Source: Natronospira bacteriovora (GTDB lineage Bacteria > Pseudomonadota > Gammaproteobacteria > Natronospirales > Natronospiraceae). Taken from it: a stretch of 64,000 nucleotides of DNA. Below, in pieces: positions 34,397-44,400 of the stretch. The notes under the pieces were generated by a model that saw nothing but the letters and a program-made list of their open reading frames with translations, was not told the DNA's origin and did not search any database. Position 1 is the first letter of the stretch. Each line of letters opens with the position of its first letter. The stretch covers positions 163,004 to 227,003 of the forward strand of contig NZ_JAVDDT010000005.1 of NCBI RefSeq assembly GCF_030848495.1, read 5' to 3'. The translations under genes and the position numbers were made by a program.

Positions 34397-34900
34397 TCAC
34401 TGATTGTCGTTCTCGTTTTCATCCGGCACCATCGGCGGACCGGGCGGTGGAAGCTTGTCCGGGTCAATCCGGTACAGACCGACCCGCGCTTCCTCATCCC
34501 CTTCCAGGGAATAAACATGCTGACCGGCACGAAGGCGCCCCATGATCAGACTGCCCTGACGGGTAATGGTGAAACTGCCCCGCTGCCCATCGTCATCATG
34601 CAGACGGCCGCGCCAGACCTCCGGTGCCCCCCGCTCGTGTTCCTGCAACACGGCATCCAGCCGCAGCGACGCCTCACCGGCCATGAAAGGCTCGATGTAA
34701 TCCCCTGGCCGAACGTCGCTCATGCGATCCAGCTGCAATTCCACGTGCCAGCCCAGATCGTAAGGGCCGCGCTCCCCGGGGGCATCAATGGGTTCGAGAA
34801 TCTGTATGACCGCCGCCGACTGGGCACCCTGCAGAGAACCCCCGCTGCAGGCGGCAATGAGGAAAGCGATTACGCATACACCAATGTGGGTCAAACGCAT
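34397..34900 (-). CDS. Lipoprotein resembling the neighbouring protease's pro-domain
   Basis: A 167-residue lipoprotein with lipobox LIAAC (Cys18). The middle, with VWRGRLHDDDGQRGSFTITR followed by a MGRLRAGQHVYSLEG strand pair, parallels the protease pro-domain (VWRGHLYDGERRQGSATFTI, then LFAVGPRRFELV) in order and spacing. The C-terminus is Pro-rich and acidic. Its gene stops 22 bp before the metzincin gene. A free pro-domain could act as a membrane-bound inhibitor or folding helper of the protease. That role is inferred; the similarity is visible in the sequence. Confidence 0.72.
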   Translation of the reverse strand: MRLTHIGVCVIAFLIAACSGGSLQGAQSAAVIQILEPIDAPGERGPYDLGWHVELQLDRMSDVRPGDYIEPFMAGEASLRLDAVLQEHERGAPEVWRGRLHDDDGQRGSFTITRQGSLIMGRLRAGQHVYSLEGDEEARVGLYRIDPDKLPPPGPPMVPDENENDNQ

Positions 34901-35049
34901 GCATCCCTCCCGGAATGGTCACGGCGTGTGCTGAATAGGCGGTCATGGCCCGATTCTGCCCTATTTTACCGATTTGGACTCCCCATGCTGTGAAGCGGTT
35001 CAGGGAAATTCGTCGGCAAATCCGGTAGAATTCAGGGGAGCCGAACCGC

Positions 35050-36486
35050 ATGCGGCTCGCTCGGGCACCCACCACGGCCGCATGGTCCACGGCGGATACC
35101 GGCCATCCCGGATTCTCCACCTCCTGCCCGGATCGGCTCATTCGTCACCTGTCCCAGTTGCAGGAGCCTGTCTTGGGAGCCACCAGCAAACGCCTGAGAA
35201 ACCTTTACGGTCGCCGCCAGCTGCCCTGGATGGCACGCGCCCACTATCCGCGGGAAATCCGCTCCTGGGCCCTGTTGGCCTTTGCCCTGGGCGCCGTGGA
35301 AGGAGGCGTGGCCGGGGTGATCGTCAAGAACGCCTTTGCCGGTGAAGTCTCCAACTTCTGGCTCAGCATTGCCGTGGCCCTGGTCACCGGGGCGCCACAG
35401 CTGGCCAACATCTTCAGCTTCCTGTGGGCCTGGGGCAGTCAGGGCCGGGACAAGATCCGCTTTCTGCTCTTCGCCCAGGTGGCCTGCGTCCTGTGTCTGC
35501 TGCTGATCGCCGCCGCCCCCATCAATCCCCTGGGGCTGGTTCTCATGACCATCGGCGTGATTGCCGCCCGGGTCTGCTGGTCCGGTGTGACCACCATTCG
35601 CTCCACCGTCTGGCGGGCCAATTATCCCAGGGAACTGCTGGCCTACATGACCGGGCGCCTGGTCACCTTCGCCGCTCTGATCATGGGCGGGGTGGGCATC
35701 GTGCTGGGCCTGTCCATGGACCAGAACGAGAATGCCTTCCGTATCATCCTGCCGGTGCTGGCCCTGATCGGGCTGGTGGGGGCGCTGGGCTACGGTCGCC
35801 TGCGGGTACGCCGACACGGCCAGTTGCTCCGGGACGAACTGGCCGCCCGAGAGAAGATGATGAATCCCTTCTCCTCCCTGGGCATCCTGCGCGAGGACGG
35901 GCGTTTTCGCCATTACATGAGCCTGATGATGATTTTCGGCAGCGGCAATCTCATGCTCAAGGCGCCCTTGATCCTGATCCTGGCCGAACAGCTGCAATAC
36001 TCCCAGTTCCAGCAGATGATGATCACCGGCTCCATCCCCCTGCTGGTGATGCCCTTCTGCGTACCGCTCTGGGCCCGCATGCTGGATTCACGCCACGTGG
36101 TGCATTACCGGGCACGGCAGAGCTGGGGCTTCGTGGTGGCCTTTTCCGTGGTGTCCCTGGCCGCCATTACCGGCTGGATGCCCCTGATGTGGATCGGCTC
36201 GGCCCTGTACGGCGCCGCCATGGCCGGCGGCATTCTGGGCTGGAACGTCGGCCACCACGACTTCGCCCCGGTGGCAAAGGCCTCGCAATACATGGGCGTA
36301 CACGTCAGCCTCACCGGCCTGCGCGGCCTCATCGCCCCCCTGTTCGGCGTGGGGCTGTATCAGCTGGCCGTCACCTTCGCGCCCGACTACAGTCGCTGGG
36401 TGTTGCTGCTGCCGCTGCTGCTGGTGCTGCTGGGGGCGTTGGGCTTTGTTCGCATGTCGCGGAGGATGAAGGCGGAGGAGTGCTGA
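35050..36486 (+). CDS. MFS-type transporter of unknown substrate
   Basis: A 478-residue membrane protein with an N-terminal cytoplasmic stretch of about 70 residues, then about 10-12 hydrophobic helices in two halves separated by a charged loop (RRHGQLLRDELAAREKMMNP). The general pattern is that of a major facilitator; I cannot identify a substrate family. GGGGAG lies nine bases before the ATG. The last residues EEC and the stop are formed by a GTGCTGA heptamer, so a repeat element has become the gene's end. Confidence 0.72.
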   Translation: MRLARAPTTAAWSTADTGHPGFSTSCPDRLIRHLSQLQEPVLGATSKRLRNLYGRRQLPWMARAHYPREIRSWALLAFALGAVEGGVAGVIVKNAFAGEVSNFWLSIAVALVTGAPQLANIFSFLWAWGSQGRDKIRFLLFAQVACVLCLLLIAAAPINPLGLVLMTIGVIAARVCWSGVTTIRSTVWRANYPRELLAYMTGRLVTFAALIMGGVGIVLGLSMDQNENAFRIILPVLALIGLVGALGYGRLRVRRHGQLLRDELAAREKMMNPFSSLGILREDGRFRHYMSLMMIFGSGNLMLKAPLILILAEQLQYSQFQQMMITGSIPLLVMPFCVPLWARMLDSRHVVHYRARQSWGFVVAFSVVSLAAITGWMPLMWIGSALYGAAMAGGILGWNVGHHDFAPVAKASQYMGVHVSLTGLRGLIAPLFGVGLYQLAVTFAPDYSRWVLLLPLLLVLLGALGFVRMSRRMKAEEC

Positions 36487-36770
36487 GTGGGCGGTGCCTA
36501 TTGGCACCGTAGGAGCGGATTTATCCGCGATCACAATTTGCCGGCTTGGCACGCCGCTCTTTTGATGACGAGTGAGGCGTAAGGCGTGAGGTGAAAACCA
36601 GAAGCCTTCGGCTTCCGCGCTGCGCGCCAATAAGGCCGGCCGTTGGGCGTCGTAGGCGCTCTGCCTTTCACCTCACACCTTACGCCTTACGCCTCACTCT
36701 CAAGGCCAATAACTCCGAGTACCCCGGCACCTTCTAACGCCCCACTCAGCACTCAGCACTCAGCACTCCG
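36475..36770. repeat. Heptamer-bounded nested-palindrome element, copy 2
   Basis: This fills the 287-bp gap between convergent genes. It begins with one GTGCTGA copy that supplies the upstream stop codon, then a REP palindrome (AGGAGCGGATTTATCCGCG at 36511). The core arm TGAGGCGTAAGGCGTGAGG (36572) is answered by CCTCACACCTTACGCCTTAC (36670). Then come CCTTCTAACGCCCCACTCAG and three ACTCAGC units (to 36769), four bases before the next stop codon. Confidence 0.85.
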
Positions 36771-36773
36771 AAT

Positions 36774-38180
36774 TCAAAACCCCGGCAACATCTCCCCAAA
36801 GGTCACGGCAACCACCAGCACCACCGCCGCGGCGGCCAGCAGCTTCAGGAACAGAGGCAGGCAGAAGCGGAACCAGGCGCCGTAAGACACCCCGGCAATC
36901 CCCAGAATGCCCATGAGCACGGCATTGGTGGGCACGATCATGTTGGCGAAGCCGTCACCGAACTGATACGCCAGCACCGCGACCTGGCGACTCACGCCCA
37001 CCAGATCACCCACCGGGGCCATCAGGGGCATGGTCACGAAGGCCTGGCCGGAGCCGGAAGGAATGAACAGGTTGAGAATGCTCTGGATGATGAGCATGCC
37101 CACCGCCGAGAACTGGGGCCAGAGATGGCTGAGTGGCTGGGACAGACCGTGCACGATGGAATCCAGGATCTGGCCGTCTTCCATGATCAGCGCAATACAG
37201 CGGGCAAAGCCCACCAGCAGAGCGGTGGTCACCAGCTCCATGGCCCCCTGAATGAAGCGGGCGGCGGCATCATCCGCGCCCAGCCGCCCGACGGCAGCGG
37301 AGGCCACACCGAACACCAGGAAGGCCGCCCCCATTTCGGACAACCACCAGCCCTGGGTGGCGATACCCCAGACGGTCAAAGCGATGGTGGCCAGGAACAG
37401 CACCAGGATCAGGCGATGGCGCATGTTGAGCTGGGGGTACTCCGCCGGCGGTTCGCCCTGATCCGGCACTTCCAGACCCTTGACCAGGGAGCGCTCCGGA
37501 TCGGCATGCACCTGCATGGCGTAGCGATAGACGTGATGCACGCCGATCAGCACGAAGGGAATCAGGATGGCCGCCCGGAACCAGGCCGCCGAATAAATGG
37601 GCACTTCCGCGATGGACTGGGCAATCACCACCGTGAAGGGATTGAAGATGGCCACCCCGTAGCCAATGCCATAGCCACAGATGGTCACCGCCACGGCGGT
37701 CATGGCATCCAGCTTCATGGCCCGGCACAGGGCCACCAGGATAAGCACGAAGGGTATGTACTCCCCGGCCGTGCCGATACTCCCCGAGGCCAGGGAGAAG
37801 AAGAAGATCACCATGAAAATGAGCGTGCCTGGCTTGTCGCCGAAGCGTTCCAGCAGCCGACCGATCAGGGCGTCCACCGTGCCCGTGGCCCGCACCACCG
37901 CCAGCACACCGCCAATGATGAGCACAAAGAAGATGATGTCCTGAGCCGCGGCCATGGCCCGGGGCACGGCCACGAACATGTCCCAGGGCGTGAGAATCTC
38001 CCGCTCGGCGGCCAGCTCGAAGGTCCCCGGCACCACCACCTCAAGCTGGGTTCCCTCCTCGGTCACCACCGTCTCGCGCTCGAAAGAACCCTGGGGCACC
38101 ACCCAGGTCATCACCAGCGCAATCATGATCATGACTGACAGCAGCGTCAGCGTATGCGGAACACGAAGTCGAAAACCCAT
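36774..38180 (-). CDS. YfcC/DcuC-superfamily anion or amino-acid transporter
   Basis: A 468-residue integral membrane protein with about 12 helices. FIPSGSGQAFVTMPLMAP and YQFGDGFANMIVPTNAVLMG near the C-terminus are signatures of YfcC-family carriers (C4-dicarboxylate anaerobic carrier-like fold), and SLASGSIGTAGEYIPF in the first half is the matching re-entrant segment. A periplasmic insert with VVTEEGTQLEVVVPGTFELA follows helix 1. Substrates of relatives include dicarboxylates, basic amino acids and short peptides; none can be assigned. GGGGAGTGACTC precedes the ATG. Confidence 0.85.
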   Translation of the reverse strand: MGFRLRVPHTLTLLSVMIMIALVMTWVVPQGSFERETVVTEEGTQLEVVVPGTFELAAEREILTPWDMFVAVPRAMAAAQDIIFFVLIIGGVLAVVRATGTVDALIGRLLERFGDKPGTLIFMVIFFFSLASGSIGTAGEYIPFVLILVALCRAMKLDAMTAVAVTICGYGIGYGVAIFNPFTVVIAQSIAEVPIYSAAWFRAAILIPFVLIGVHHVYRYAMQVHADPERSLVKGLEVPDQGEPPAEYPQLNMRHRLILVLFLATIALTVWGIATQGWWLSEMGAAFLVFGVASAAVGRLGADDAAARFIQGAMELVTTALLVGFARCIALIMEDGQILDSIVHGLSQPLSHLWPQFSAVGMLIIQSILNLFIPSGSGQAFVTMPLMAPVGDLVGVSRQVAVLAYQFGDGFANMIVPTNAVLMGILGIAGVSYGAWFRFCLPLFLKLLAAAAVVLVVAVTFGEMLPGF

Positions 38181-38350
38181 GAGTCACTCCCCGGAAAATC
38201 GAATGCCGGGCATTGTAGCGGAAGATTTGGGGGCGTGTGTGGGTGGGGCCATTCACGGGCCAAATCGCCCGGAACCTCGCTATTGGCACCGCCGGCACGG
38301 CGTCATCTCTGGCTCCGACGTCATTGGGACCGGAACAATAATGCCCAAGG

Positions 38351-38425
38351 TGTTGTGGGAGAGGCTTTAGCCTCGATAGGTGCTTTCGGATAGCAACAAT
38401 CGCGGCTAAAGCCGCTCCCACAACA
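38351..38425. repeat. REPIN beside the RAYT gene (downstream side)
   Basis: Two inverted REPs, GGGAGAGGCTTTAGCCTCGA and TCGCGGCTAAAGCCGCTCCC, face each other around GGTGCTTTCGGATAGCAACA, with matching TGTGGGAG/CTCCCACA outer ends. It ends three bases before the transposase stop. Confidence 0.9.
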
Positions 38426-38427
38426 GA

Positions 38428-38928
38428 TTATGGCTCCAGGGGGCTGTCATCACCCCCGCCTTCCACCCATACCGCATCCCAATGTGGCCAATCACCAATA
38501 TCCTCAACAAGCCCCGCTCTCAAGGGATTGGCGACAATGTACCTGGCAAGCGCCCGAAGATCCTGCCCTCTGCGGACAGCACGATCATGAAATCCGTCCT
38601 GCCAAACTCGTCTGGATATTCCTTTCATACGGTTGATGCCAAATGCTGACCGCCCCTTCACCTGTTGGACTAAAGAAGACAAGTCACTCACGGATCCAAG
38701 ACGAACCATCCAGTGGAAATGATCAGGCATGACAACGTAGGCGATACTTCTGACCAGCCCGTCAACCTCGGCCCGCTGAAATTCCCTGACGAGTAGTCGG
38801 GCGGAGAACAGATCCCTGAATATCGGCCTCCTATTTTCCGTGCACGCCGTCAGCATATAGACATGGCCTGCCAATGAGGATCGCCCCAAACGCAGCAGGC
38901 GGCTACCTCCATAGTTTCTTTCTGGCAT
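38428..38928 (-). CDS. REP-associated tyrosine transposase (RAYT, TnpA_REP)
   Basis: A 166-residue Y1/HUH-type transposase of the IS200-related RAYT group. The metal-binding HUH motif is PDHFHW (His70, His72) and the nucleophile is the Tyr in ARYIVANPLRAGLV (Tyr130). LTACTENRRPIF and WQDGFHDRAVR are typical RAYT segments. Start 38928 follows AGGAAAGG. The gene lies between two REPINs of nearly the same sequence and orientation, the usual REP/RAYT arrangement, so it is the likely source of the REPINs across the window. The reading frame looks intact. Confidence 0.93.
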   Translation of the reverse strand: MPERNYGGSRLLRLGRSSLAGHVYMLTACTENRRPIFRDLFSARLLVREFQRAEVDGLVRSIAYVVMPDHFHWMVRLGSVSDLSSLVQQVKGRSAFGINRMKGISRRVWQDGFHDRAVRRGQDLRALARYIVANPLRAGLVEDIGDWPHWDAVWVEGGGDDSPLEP

Positions 38929-38986
38929 ACGACCTTTCCTGAATTCACCCAATGCGATGCAATGCCAAAGCGGTGGACCACATCAA

Positions 38987-39055
38987 TGTGGGAGAGGCTT
39001 TAGCCTCGATAGGTGCTTTCGGATGGCAACAATCGCGGCTAAAGCCGCTCCCACA
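38987..39055. repeat. REPIN beside the RAYT gene (upstream side)
   Basis: The structure is the same as the REPIN on the other side of the transposase gene, with one base changed in the spacer (GGATGGCAACA for GGATAGCAACA). The pair brackets the transposase. Confidence 0.9.
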
Positions 39056-39107
39056 GCCAGTAGCAGGCCCACGAAAACGGTGCCTGTAGAGCCGCCATTG
39101 CCCCCCC

Positions 39108-39782
39108 TCAAACCCACCCCCGTTCCGCGAACGACACCACCTCGCCATCCCCCACCACGAAATGATCCAGCACGCGGATGTCCACCAGGCCGAGGGCGTC
39201 CCGCAGGCGGTCGGTGATGTTGCGATCGGAACGGGAGGGTTCGGCGATGCCGGAGGGGTGGTTATGGGCGAGGATGACCGCGGCGGCGTTGTGGGCGAGT
39301 GCCGCCTTGACCACTTCCCGGGGCGGGACCGCAGCGCCATCGATGGTGCCGCGAAACAGCTCCTCGAAGCGGATCACCCGGTGACGGTTGTCGAGGAAGA
39401 TGCAGGCGAAGACTTCATGAGGCAGATCCCGCAGGCGGACAGTGAGAAAGCGGCGCACCCGGCCGGGGTCGGACAGCACCTCGCCCCGTTCCAGTTCTTC
39501 ATGCAGGTGTCGGCGGGCCATTTCCACCACCGCCTGCAGCTGCGCGTACTTGGCCTCGCCCATGCCGCGACCGGCACAGAATTCCTCCTTTGAAGCATTG
39601 AGCAGGGCGCGCAGACTGCCAAACTGGGCCAGCAGATCCCGGGCGAGATCCACCGCCGTCATGCCGGGCACGCCGGTGCGCAAAAAGATCGCCAGAAGTT
39701 CGGCATCGGACAGGGCCTCGGGCCCGCGGGCAAGCAGTTTCTCCCGCGGCCGTTCAGCCACGGGCCAGGCGGTGATGGCCAT
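39108..39782 (-). CDS. radC: RadC-family JAB/MPN-domain protein
   Basis: A 224-residue UPF0758 protein: an N-terminal helix-hairpin-helix region ([28 protein letters not shown]) and a C-terminal JAB domain with the zinc motif [14 protein letters not shown]. Despite the name, a DNA-repair role is not supported in E. coli; its function is open. AGGGGG precedes the ATG. In many gammaproteobacteria radC is directly next to coaBC and dut; here about 14 kb of transport and repeat DNA lies between them. Confidence 0.93.
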   Translation of the reverse strand: MAITAWPVAERPREKLLARGPEALSDAELLAIFLRTGVPGMTAVDLARDLLAQFGSLRALLNASKEEFCAGRGMGEAKYAQLQAVVEMARRHLHEELERGEVLSDPGRVRRFLTVRLRDLPHEVFACIFLDNRHRVIRFEELFRGTIDGAAVPPREVVKAALAHNAAAVILAHNHPSGIAEPSRSDRNITDRLRDALGLVDIRVLDHFVVGDGEVVSFAERGWV

Positions 39783-39899
39783 TGGTGTTCCCCCTTTTGT
39801 GGTTGTTTTTGCCTGTTTTATTCGGGGGGCGGGATCAAGGCAATGGCGGGACGGGGCGTATCAAAAAATTCCGACAGGGATTGTCCGGGATAGCGACAG

Positions 39900-39968
39900 T
39901 GTGGGAGAGGCTTTAGCCTCGATTGTTGCCATCCGAAAGCACCTGTCGAGGCTAAAGCCTCTCCCACA
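39900..39968. repeat. REPIN with both halves of the GAGGCTTTAGCCTC type
   Basis: GTGGGAGAGGCTTTAGCCTC and GAGGCTAAAGCCTCTCCCAC face each other around TTGTTGCCATCCGAAAGCAC. The spacer is the reverse complement type of that in the RAYT-flanking copies. It lies in the 324-bp radC/ABC gap. Confidence 0.9.
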
Positions 39969-39985
39969 GCAGATTGCCCCAGCCC

Positions 39986-40032
39986 TCCTTGCTCCTTGCT
40001 CCTTGCTCCTTGCTCCTTGCTCCTTGCTCCTC
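39986..40032. repeat. CTTGCTC heptamer tandem array
   Basis: About six perfect copies of a 7-bp unit (TCCTTGC) end 75 bp before the ABC transporter start. The same heptamer recurs around the pyrE/xthA REPIN in both orientations. Nothing else is visible in this gap. Confidence 0.85.
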
Positions 40033-40106
40033 GCCCTTGACCCAAATCAAATCCCGACCCGCCAAAACTGATAAATTGAATCACCACGGAACGCGGGGGC
40101 GTTTTC

Positions 40107-40835
40107 ATGCAGGCAGCCGAGAAAGCCAACAAGGAGGTGGTCTTTTCCACCCGGGGCCTGACCAAGGTCTATCGCATGGGCGAGGTGGAGATTCACGCCC
40201 TGCGCGGGGTGGACATGGAGCTCTTTGCCGGCGAACTGACGGTGATGCTCGGCGCCTCGGGCTCAGGCAAGTCCACCCTTCTCAACATTCTCGGCGGGCT
40301 CGACAGTGCCACCGATGGCGAGGTTCGCTACGGTAAACAGAACCTGGTTCGCGCCGGTGAGAAAGTGCTGACCACCTTCCGCCGCGACCACGTGGGCTTT
40401 GTCTTTCAGTTCTACAACCTCATCTCCAGTCTCACGGCCCTTGAGAATGTGGCCATCGTCACCGAGATCAGCAAGAACCCCATGCGCCCGGAGGAGGCCC
40501 TGGAACTGGTGGGCCTGAAAGAGCGCATGGATCACTTCCCTTCCCAGCTCTCCGGCGGCGAACAGCAGCGGGTGGCCATTGCCCGGGCCATCGCCAAGCG
40601 CCCGGCGGTACTGCTGTGTGACGAACCCACCGGGGCGCTGGATTCGAAGACCGGCATCCGGGTGCTGGAAGCCATCGAGCACATCAACCGGGAACTCAAC
40701 ACCACCACCGCCGTGATCACCCACAATCAGGTGATCGGCGAAATGGCCGACCGGGTGATCCAGCTGAGTGACGGCCGGGTCGCCAACGTGCATGTGAACG
40801 ACTCTCGCAAGGCGCCCCGGGAGCTGCACTGGTGA
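40107..40835 (+). CDS. ABC transporter ATP-binding protein (MacB/LolD type)
   Basis: A 242-residue ATPase with Walker A GASGSGKS (about 50-57), Q-loop FQFYNLI, signature [14 protein letters not shown], Walker [14 protein letters not shown] and the H-loop VITHN. The sequence class is that of FtsE/LolD/MacB exporters, which work with FtsX-type permeases by mechanotransmission rather than passage through the membrane. The stop overlaps the GTG start of the permease gene. With the permease and adaptor it forms a tripartite exporter operon. Confidence 0.95.
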   Translation: MQAAEKANKEVVFSTRGLTKVYRMGEVEIHALRGVDMELFAGELTVMLGASGSGKSTLLNILGGLDSATDGEVRYGKQNLVRAGEKVLTTFRRDHVGFVFQFYNLISSLTALENVAIVTEISKNPMRPEEALELVGLKERMDHFPSQLSGGEQQRVAIARAIAKRPAVLLCDEPTGALDSKTGIRVLEAIEHINRELNTTTAVITHNQVIGEMADRVIQLSDGRVANVHVNDSRKAPRELHW

Positions 40836-43195
40836 AGACCATCCACCGCAAGCTGCTGCGGGACCTGAGCCATCTCAAGGGACAGGTGGCGGCCATTGCG
40901 GTGGTGCTGGGCGCCGGGGTCATGACCCTGGTGCTGGCGGTGACCAATCTCGACGCCATTCAGCTCAGCCAGCAGCGTTTCTACCAGGACTATCATTTCG
41001 CTGAGGTGTTCGCGAATCTCACACGGGCTCCGGAAGGGGTAGCCGAACGGGTACGCACCGTTCCCGGCGTCAACCGGGTGGAGACACGGGTTCAGGCACC
41101 GGTTCGCCTTGAAGTGCCCGCCTTTGCCGACCCGGTGCGGGGCCAGTTGATCTCCATTCCGGACGGACGCCAGCCCACCATCAACCGTCTGCATATCCGA
41201 GAAGGCAGCCTGCCGACGTCCGGCCGAAGTGACGAGGTGGCGGTCAGCGAGCCCTTTGCCGAAGCCCATGACCTGCGTGCCGGTGACCAGCTCACCGCCA
41301 TCATCAACGGCCGCCAGCAATCGCTCACCGTCAGCGGTGTGGTGCTGTCACCGGAGTGGGTCTATCAGATCGGCCCGGCGGACCTGCTGCCGGATTACGA
41401 GCGCTTCGCCGTGCTCTGGATGAACCGCCGCGCCATCGCCAACGCCTTCGACATGGACGGTGCCTTCAACAACCTGGTCCTGACCCTGCAGGCCGGCGCC
41501 GAGCCGGCCCCGGTCATTGATGCGGTGGATGCCATTCTCGCCCCCTACGGCGGCATCGGTGCCCACGACCGCGACGAGCAGATGTCCCATCGTTTCCTGA
41601 GCGAGGAGATCGACCAGTTGCGGGTCATGGCGGTGATCCTGCCCACCATCTTCCTGGGCGTCTCGGCCTTCCTGCTCAGCATTCTCATGGGACGGATCAT
41701 CCGTACCCAGCGCCAGACCGTGGCCGTGCTCAAGGCCTTCGGCTATTCCAACCGCGACATGGCTGTTCACTACGGCCTGCTTACCGGCGTCATCGTCCTG
41801 CTGGGCTCGGTCTTCGGCGTGGCCTTCGGCGCCTGGGCGGCTGATGCCCTGGCCGAGGTCTATCAGGAGTATTTCCGTTTCCCGGAAATGAGCTTTCGCG
41901 TGCAGCCGCGCATCATCGTGCTGGGGGTGGCGGTGGCCGGGGGCGCGGCCATGCTGGGCACCTTCCGGGCGGTCAAGCGGGCGGTGTCCCTGGCCCCGGC
42001 CGAGGCCATGCGCCCGCCGGCGCCGGAGGTGTTCAAGCAAGGCTGGATTGAACGCTCCCGACTCGGCCAACTACTGGATCAAAGCAGCCGCATCATCCTG
42101 CGCAACCTGGCCCGCCACCGCTACAAGGCCAGCCTCTCCACCCTGGGCATCGGCCTGTCCGCCTCCCTGCTGCTGGTGGGCAGCTTCCAGTTCAACGCCC
42201 TGGATCATCTCATCGACACCCAGTACCGCCTGGTGATGAAGTCCGATGTCATTCTCCATTTCACCGACCCCACACCGGAACGGGCCCTGGCCGAGCTGCG
42301 CCATCACCCGGGCGTGCTGGCCGCCGAGGGTTTTCGCAATGTCCCCGTGCGCCTGGTGAACGGCCGCCGGGACTATCGCACCGGCATCCAGGGCATGGAC
42401 GCGGCCCCCGCCCTGCGCGGCCTGATCGACGCCGAACACCGTCCGCTCACCCTGCCACCGGACGGCCTGGTACTGACCGACTACATGGCCGACCACCTGC
42501 GCGTTCGTCCCGGTGACTGGCTCACGGTGGAAGTCATGGAAGGTCACCGCCGTACCCTGTCCGTGGAACTGGCGGGCGTGGTCTCGGAACCGCTCGGGGT
42601 AAGCGCCTACATGGAGCGCCGTGCCCTCAACCGCCTGATGCGCGAGGGCCCGGCCGTGTCCGGTGCCTGGCTGTTGACCGATGACGCCCAGCGCGAAGCC
42701 CTCTACGACAGCCTCTGGGATCTGCCCCGGGTGGCCGGCATCGGCCTGGTCGGTGATGCCGAAAGCCAGATCCGCGACTACATTGAGGACACGGTACTGA
42801 TCATGATGGGGGTGCTGCTGGTGCTGGGCGGCTCCATCGCCTTCGCCGTGGTCTACAACAACGCCCGCATTGCCTTCGCCGAGCGGGAAAGGGAACTGGC
42901 CACCCTGCGGGTGCTGGGTTTCACCCGCGGAGAAGTGGCCTGGATCCTGATCGGCGAGATCGCCCTGCTCACGCTGATCGCCATTCCCGTGGGCTGGCTG
43001 GTGGGGACCGGTCTTGCCTGGTCCCTGAGCGAGGCGATGACCATGGACATGTTCCGCATTCCCTTCATCATTACGCCCCGGACCTATGCCTTCGCCGCCC
43101 TGGGGGTGATCGTGGCCTCGATTCTGTCCTTGCTGATGATCGCCCGGCGCCTGCACCGTCTGGACATGGTGACCGCCCTGAAAACCGTCGAGTAG
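40832..43195 (+). CDS. Double FtsX-domain ABC permease
   Basis: A 787-residue permease with a GTG start overlapping the ATPase gene by four bases. An N-terminal helix (about 17-37) precedes a periplasmic MacB_PCD-like domain (about 40-250) and a first FtsX domain (about 265-395, [20 protein letters not shown]). A repeat of the plan follows: helix near 435, a second periplasmic domain and a second FtsX domain (about 650-785, [20 protein letters not shown]). Such fused permeases act as monomers or pairs with one ATPase type. The substrate is not evident. Confidence 0.93.
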   Translation: MKTIHRKLLRDLSHLKGQVAAIAVVLGAGVMTLVLAVTNLDAIQLSQQRFYQDYHFAEVFANLTRAPEGVAERVRTVPGVNRVETRVQAPVRLEVPAFADPVRGQLISIPDGRQPTINRLHIREGSLPTSGRSDEVAVSEPFAEAHDLRAGDQLTAIINGRQQSLTVSGVVLSPEWVYQIGPADLLPDYERFAVLWMNRRAIANAFDMDGAFNNLVLTLQAGAEPAPVIDAVDAILAPYGGIGAHDRDEQMSHRFLSEEIDQLRVMAVILPTIFLGVSAFLLSILMGRIIRTQRQTVAVLKAFGYSNRDMAVHYGLLTGVIVLLGSVFGVAFGAWAADALAEVYQEYFRFPEMSFRVQPRIIVLGVAVAGGAAMLGTFRAVKRAVSLAPAEAMRPPAPEVFKQGWIERSRLGQLLDQSSRIILRNLARHRYKASLSTLGIGLSASLLLVGSFQFNALDHLIDTQYRLVMKSDVILHFTDPTPERALAELRHHPGVLAAEGFRNVPVRLVNGRRDYRTGIQGMDAAPALRGLIDAEHRPLTLPPDGLVLTDYMADHLRVRPGDWLTVEVMEGHRRTLSVELAGVVSEPLGVSAYMERRALNRLMREGPAVSGAWLLTDDAQREALYDSLWDLPRVAGIGLVGDAESQIRDYIEDTVLIMMGVLLVLGGSIAFAVVYNNARIAFAERERELATLRVLGFTRGEVAWILIGEIALLTLIAIPVGWLVGTGLAWSLSEAMTMDMFRIPFIITPRTYAFAALGVIVASILSLLMIARRLHRLDMVTALKTVE

Positions 43196-43200
43196 AAACC

Positions 43201-44394
43201 ATGAGCCTGAAAAAGAAGATCATCCTCATCCTCTCCGGGCTGATCCTCCTGGCCCTGCTGGTCCTGGTGCTGATGCCCAGCCCGGTGCCGGTTTCGGTGG
43301 CCCAGGTGGAGCAGGGGCATTTCGAGGCCTGGGTGGAGGACGAGGGGCGCACCCGCCTGCGTGCCCCCTACACGGTGTCTTCACCCATCAACGGCTATCT
43401 GCGCCGGGTGGAACTGGAACCGGGGGATGAGGTGGACGCCGGCGATCCCCTGTTCGAGCTGGAAGCCCTGCCGGCTCCGGCACTGGATCCGCGCGCCCGG
43501 GAACAGGCCCGGGAGGCGGTATCGGCGGCCCGCTCGCGGCTGGAAGCCACACAGGCCGAACTGGAGACCCGCGAGACCCGCCACCGCCAGGCCCAGGCCG
43601 AATTCGAACGCATCCAGGCCCTGCGCGAGCGCGAACTGGTCTCGGTGGAACAACTCGACCGCGCCCGCACCGAACGGGACGCCAGCCGCGCCGCCGAGCG
43701 CGGCGCCCGGCATGCGGTGGAAGTCGCCCGCTTCGAGCTGGAAGCGGCCCGCGCCAATCTGGAAATTGCCGATGGCGAACGAGCCCGCACCGAGCAACCC
43801 ACGCTGGCCGTGCGCGCGCCCATCAGCGGCACCATCACCCGCCGCCACCGATGCTGCGAAGGCCCGGTCATGGCCGGCGAGGAGATCATGGAGATCGGCG
43901 ATCTGGCTGACCTGGAAATCCGTGTGGATCTGCTGTCCATGGACGCCGTGCGCGTGCGCCCGGGCATGCGGGTGGAGATTGATCGCTGGGGTGGCAACAC
44001 CACTCTGGAAGGCGAAGTGCGCCGGGTCGAGCCCGGCGGCTTCATGCGGGTCTCCGCCCTGGGCGTGGACGAACAGCGGGTGCCGGTCATCGTCCGCCTC
44101 AGCAGCCCGCGCGAGGACTGGCGGCCCCTGGGCGACGGCTTCCGCGTCGAAGCCCGCTTCATTCTCTGGGAAGGCGACGACGTGATCCACATCCCCACCA
44201 GCGCCCTCTTCCGCCAGGCGGACCAGTGGCATGTCTTTGTCGTCCACAACGGCCGCGCCCAGCTGCGCGCCGTGGAGACCGGCCGCCGCAGCGGCCTGCG
44301 CACCCAGATCACCGACGGCCTCGACGGCGGCGAAACCCTCATCACCCACCCCGGCGACCGCATCGAAGACGGCCGCCGGGTGCAGGTGGATTGA
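43201..44394 (+). CDS. HlyD/MacA-type periplasmic adaptor of the ABC exporter
   Basis: A 397-residue membrane-fusion protein: a membrane helix (about 7-25), a lipoyl/barrel-sandwich half (YTVSSPINGYLRRVELEPGD), a long coiled-coil hairpin (about 95-200, rich in Arg, Ala and Glu), the second lipoyl half (VRAPISGTITRRHR) and beta-barrel and membrane-proximal domains. It starts five bases after the permease stop. It should connect the ABC permease to an outer-membrane channel, which is not encoded in this window. A Cys-Cys pair (HRCCEGPV) in the lipoyl half is unusual. Confidence 0.92.
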   Translation: MSLKKKIILILSGLILLALLVLVLMPSPVPVSVAQVEQGHFEAWVEDEGRTRLRAPYTVSSPINGYLRRVELEPGDEVDAGDPLFELEALPAPALDPRAREQAREAVSAARSRLEATQAELETRETRHRQAQAEFERIQALRERELVSVEQLDRARTERDASRAAERGARHAVEVARFELEAARANLEIADGERARTEQPTLAVRAPISGTITRRHRCCEGPVMAGEEIMEIGDLADLEIRVDLLSMDAVRVRPGMRVEIDRWGGNTTLEGEVRRVEPGGFMRVSALGVDEQRVPVIVRLSSPREDWRPLGDGFRVEARFILWEGDDVIHIPTSALFRQADQWHVFVVHNGRAQLRAVETGRRSGLRTQITDGLDGGETLITHPGDRIEDGRRVQVD

Positions 44395-44400
44395 AGGGCG

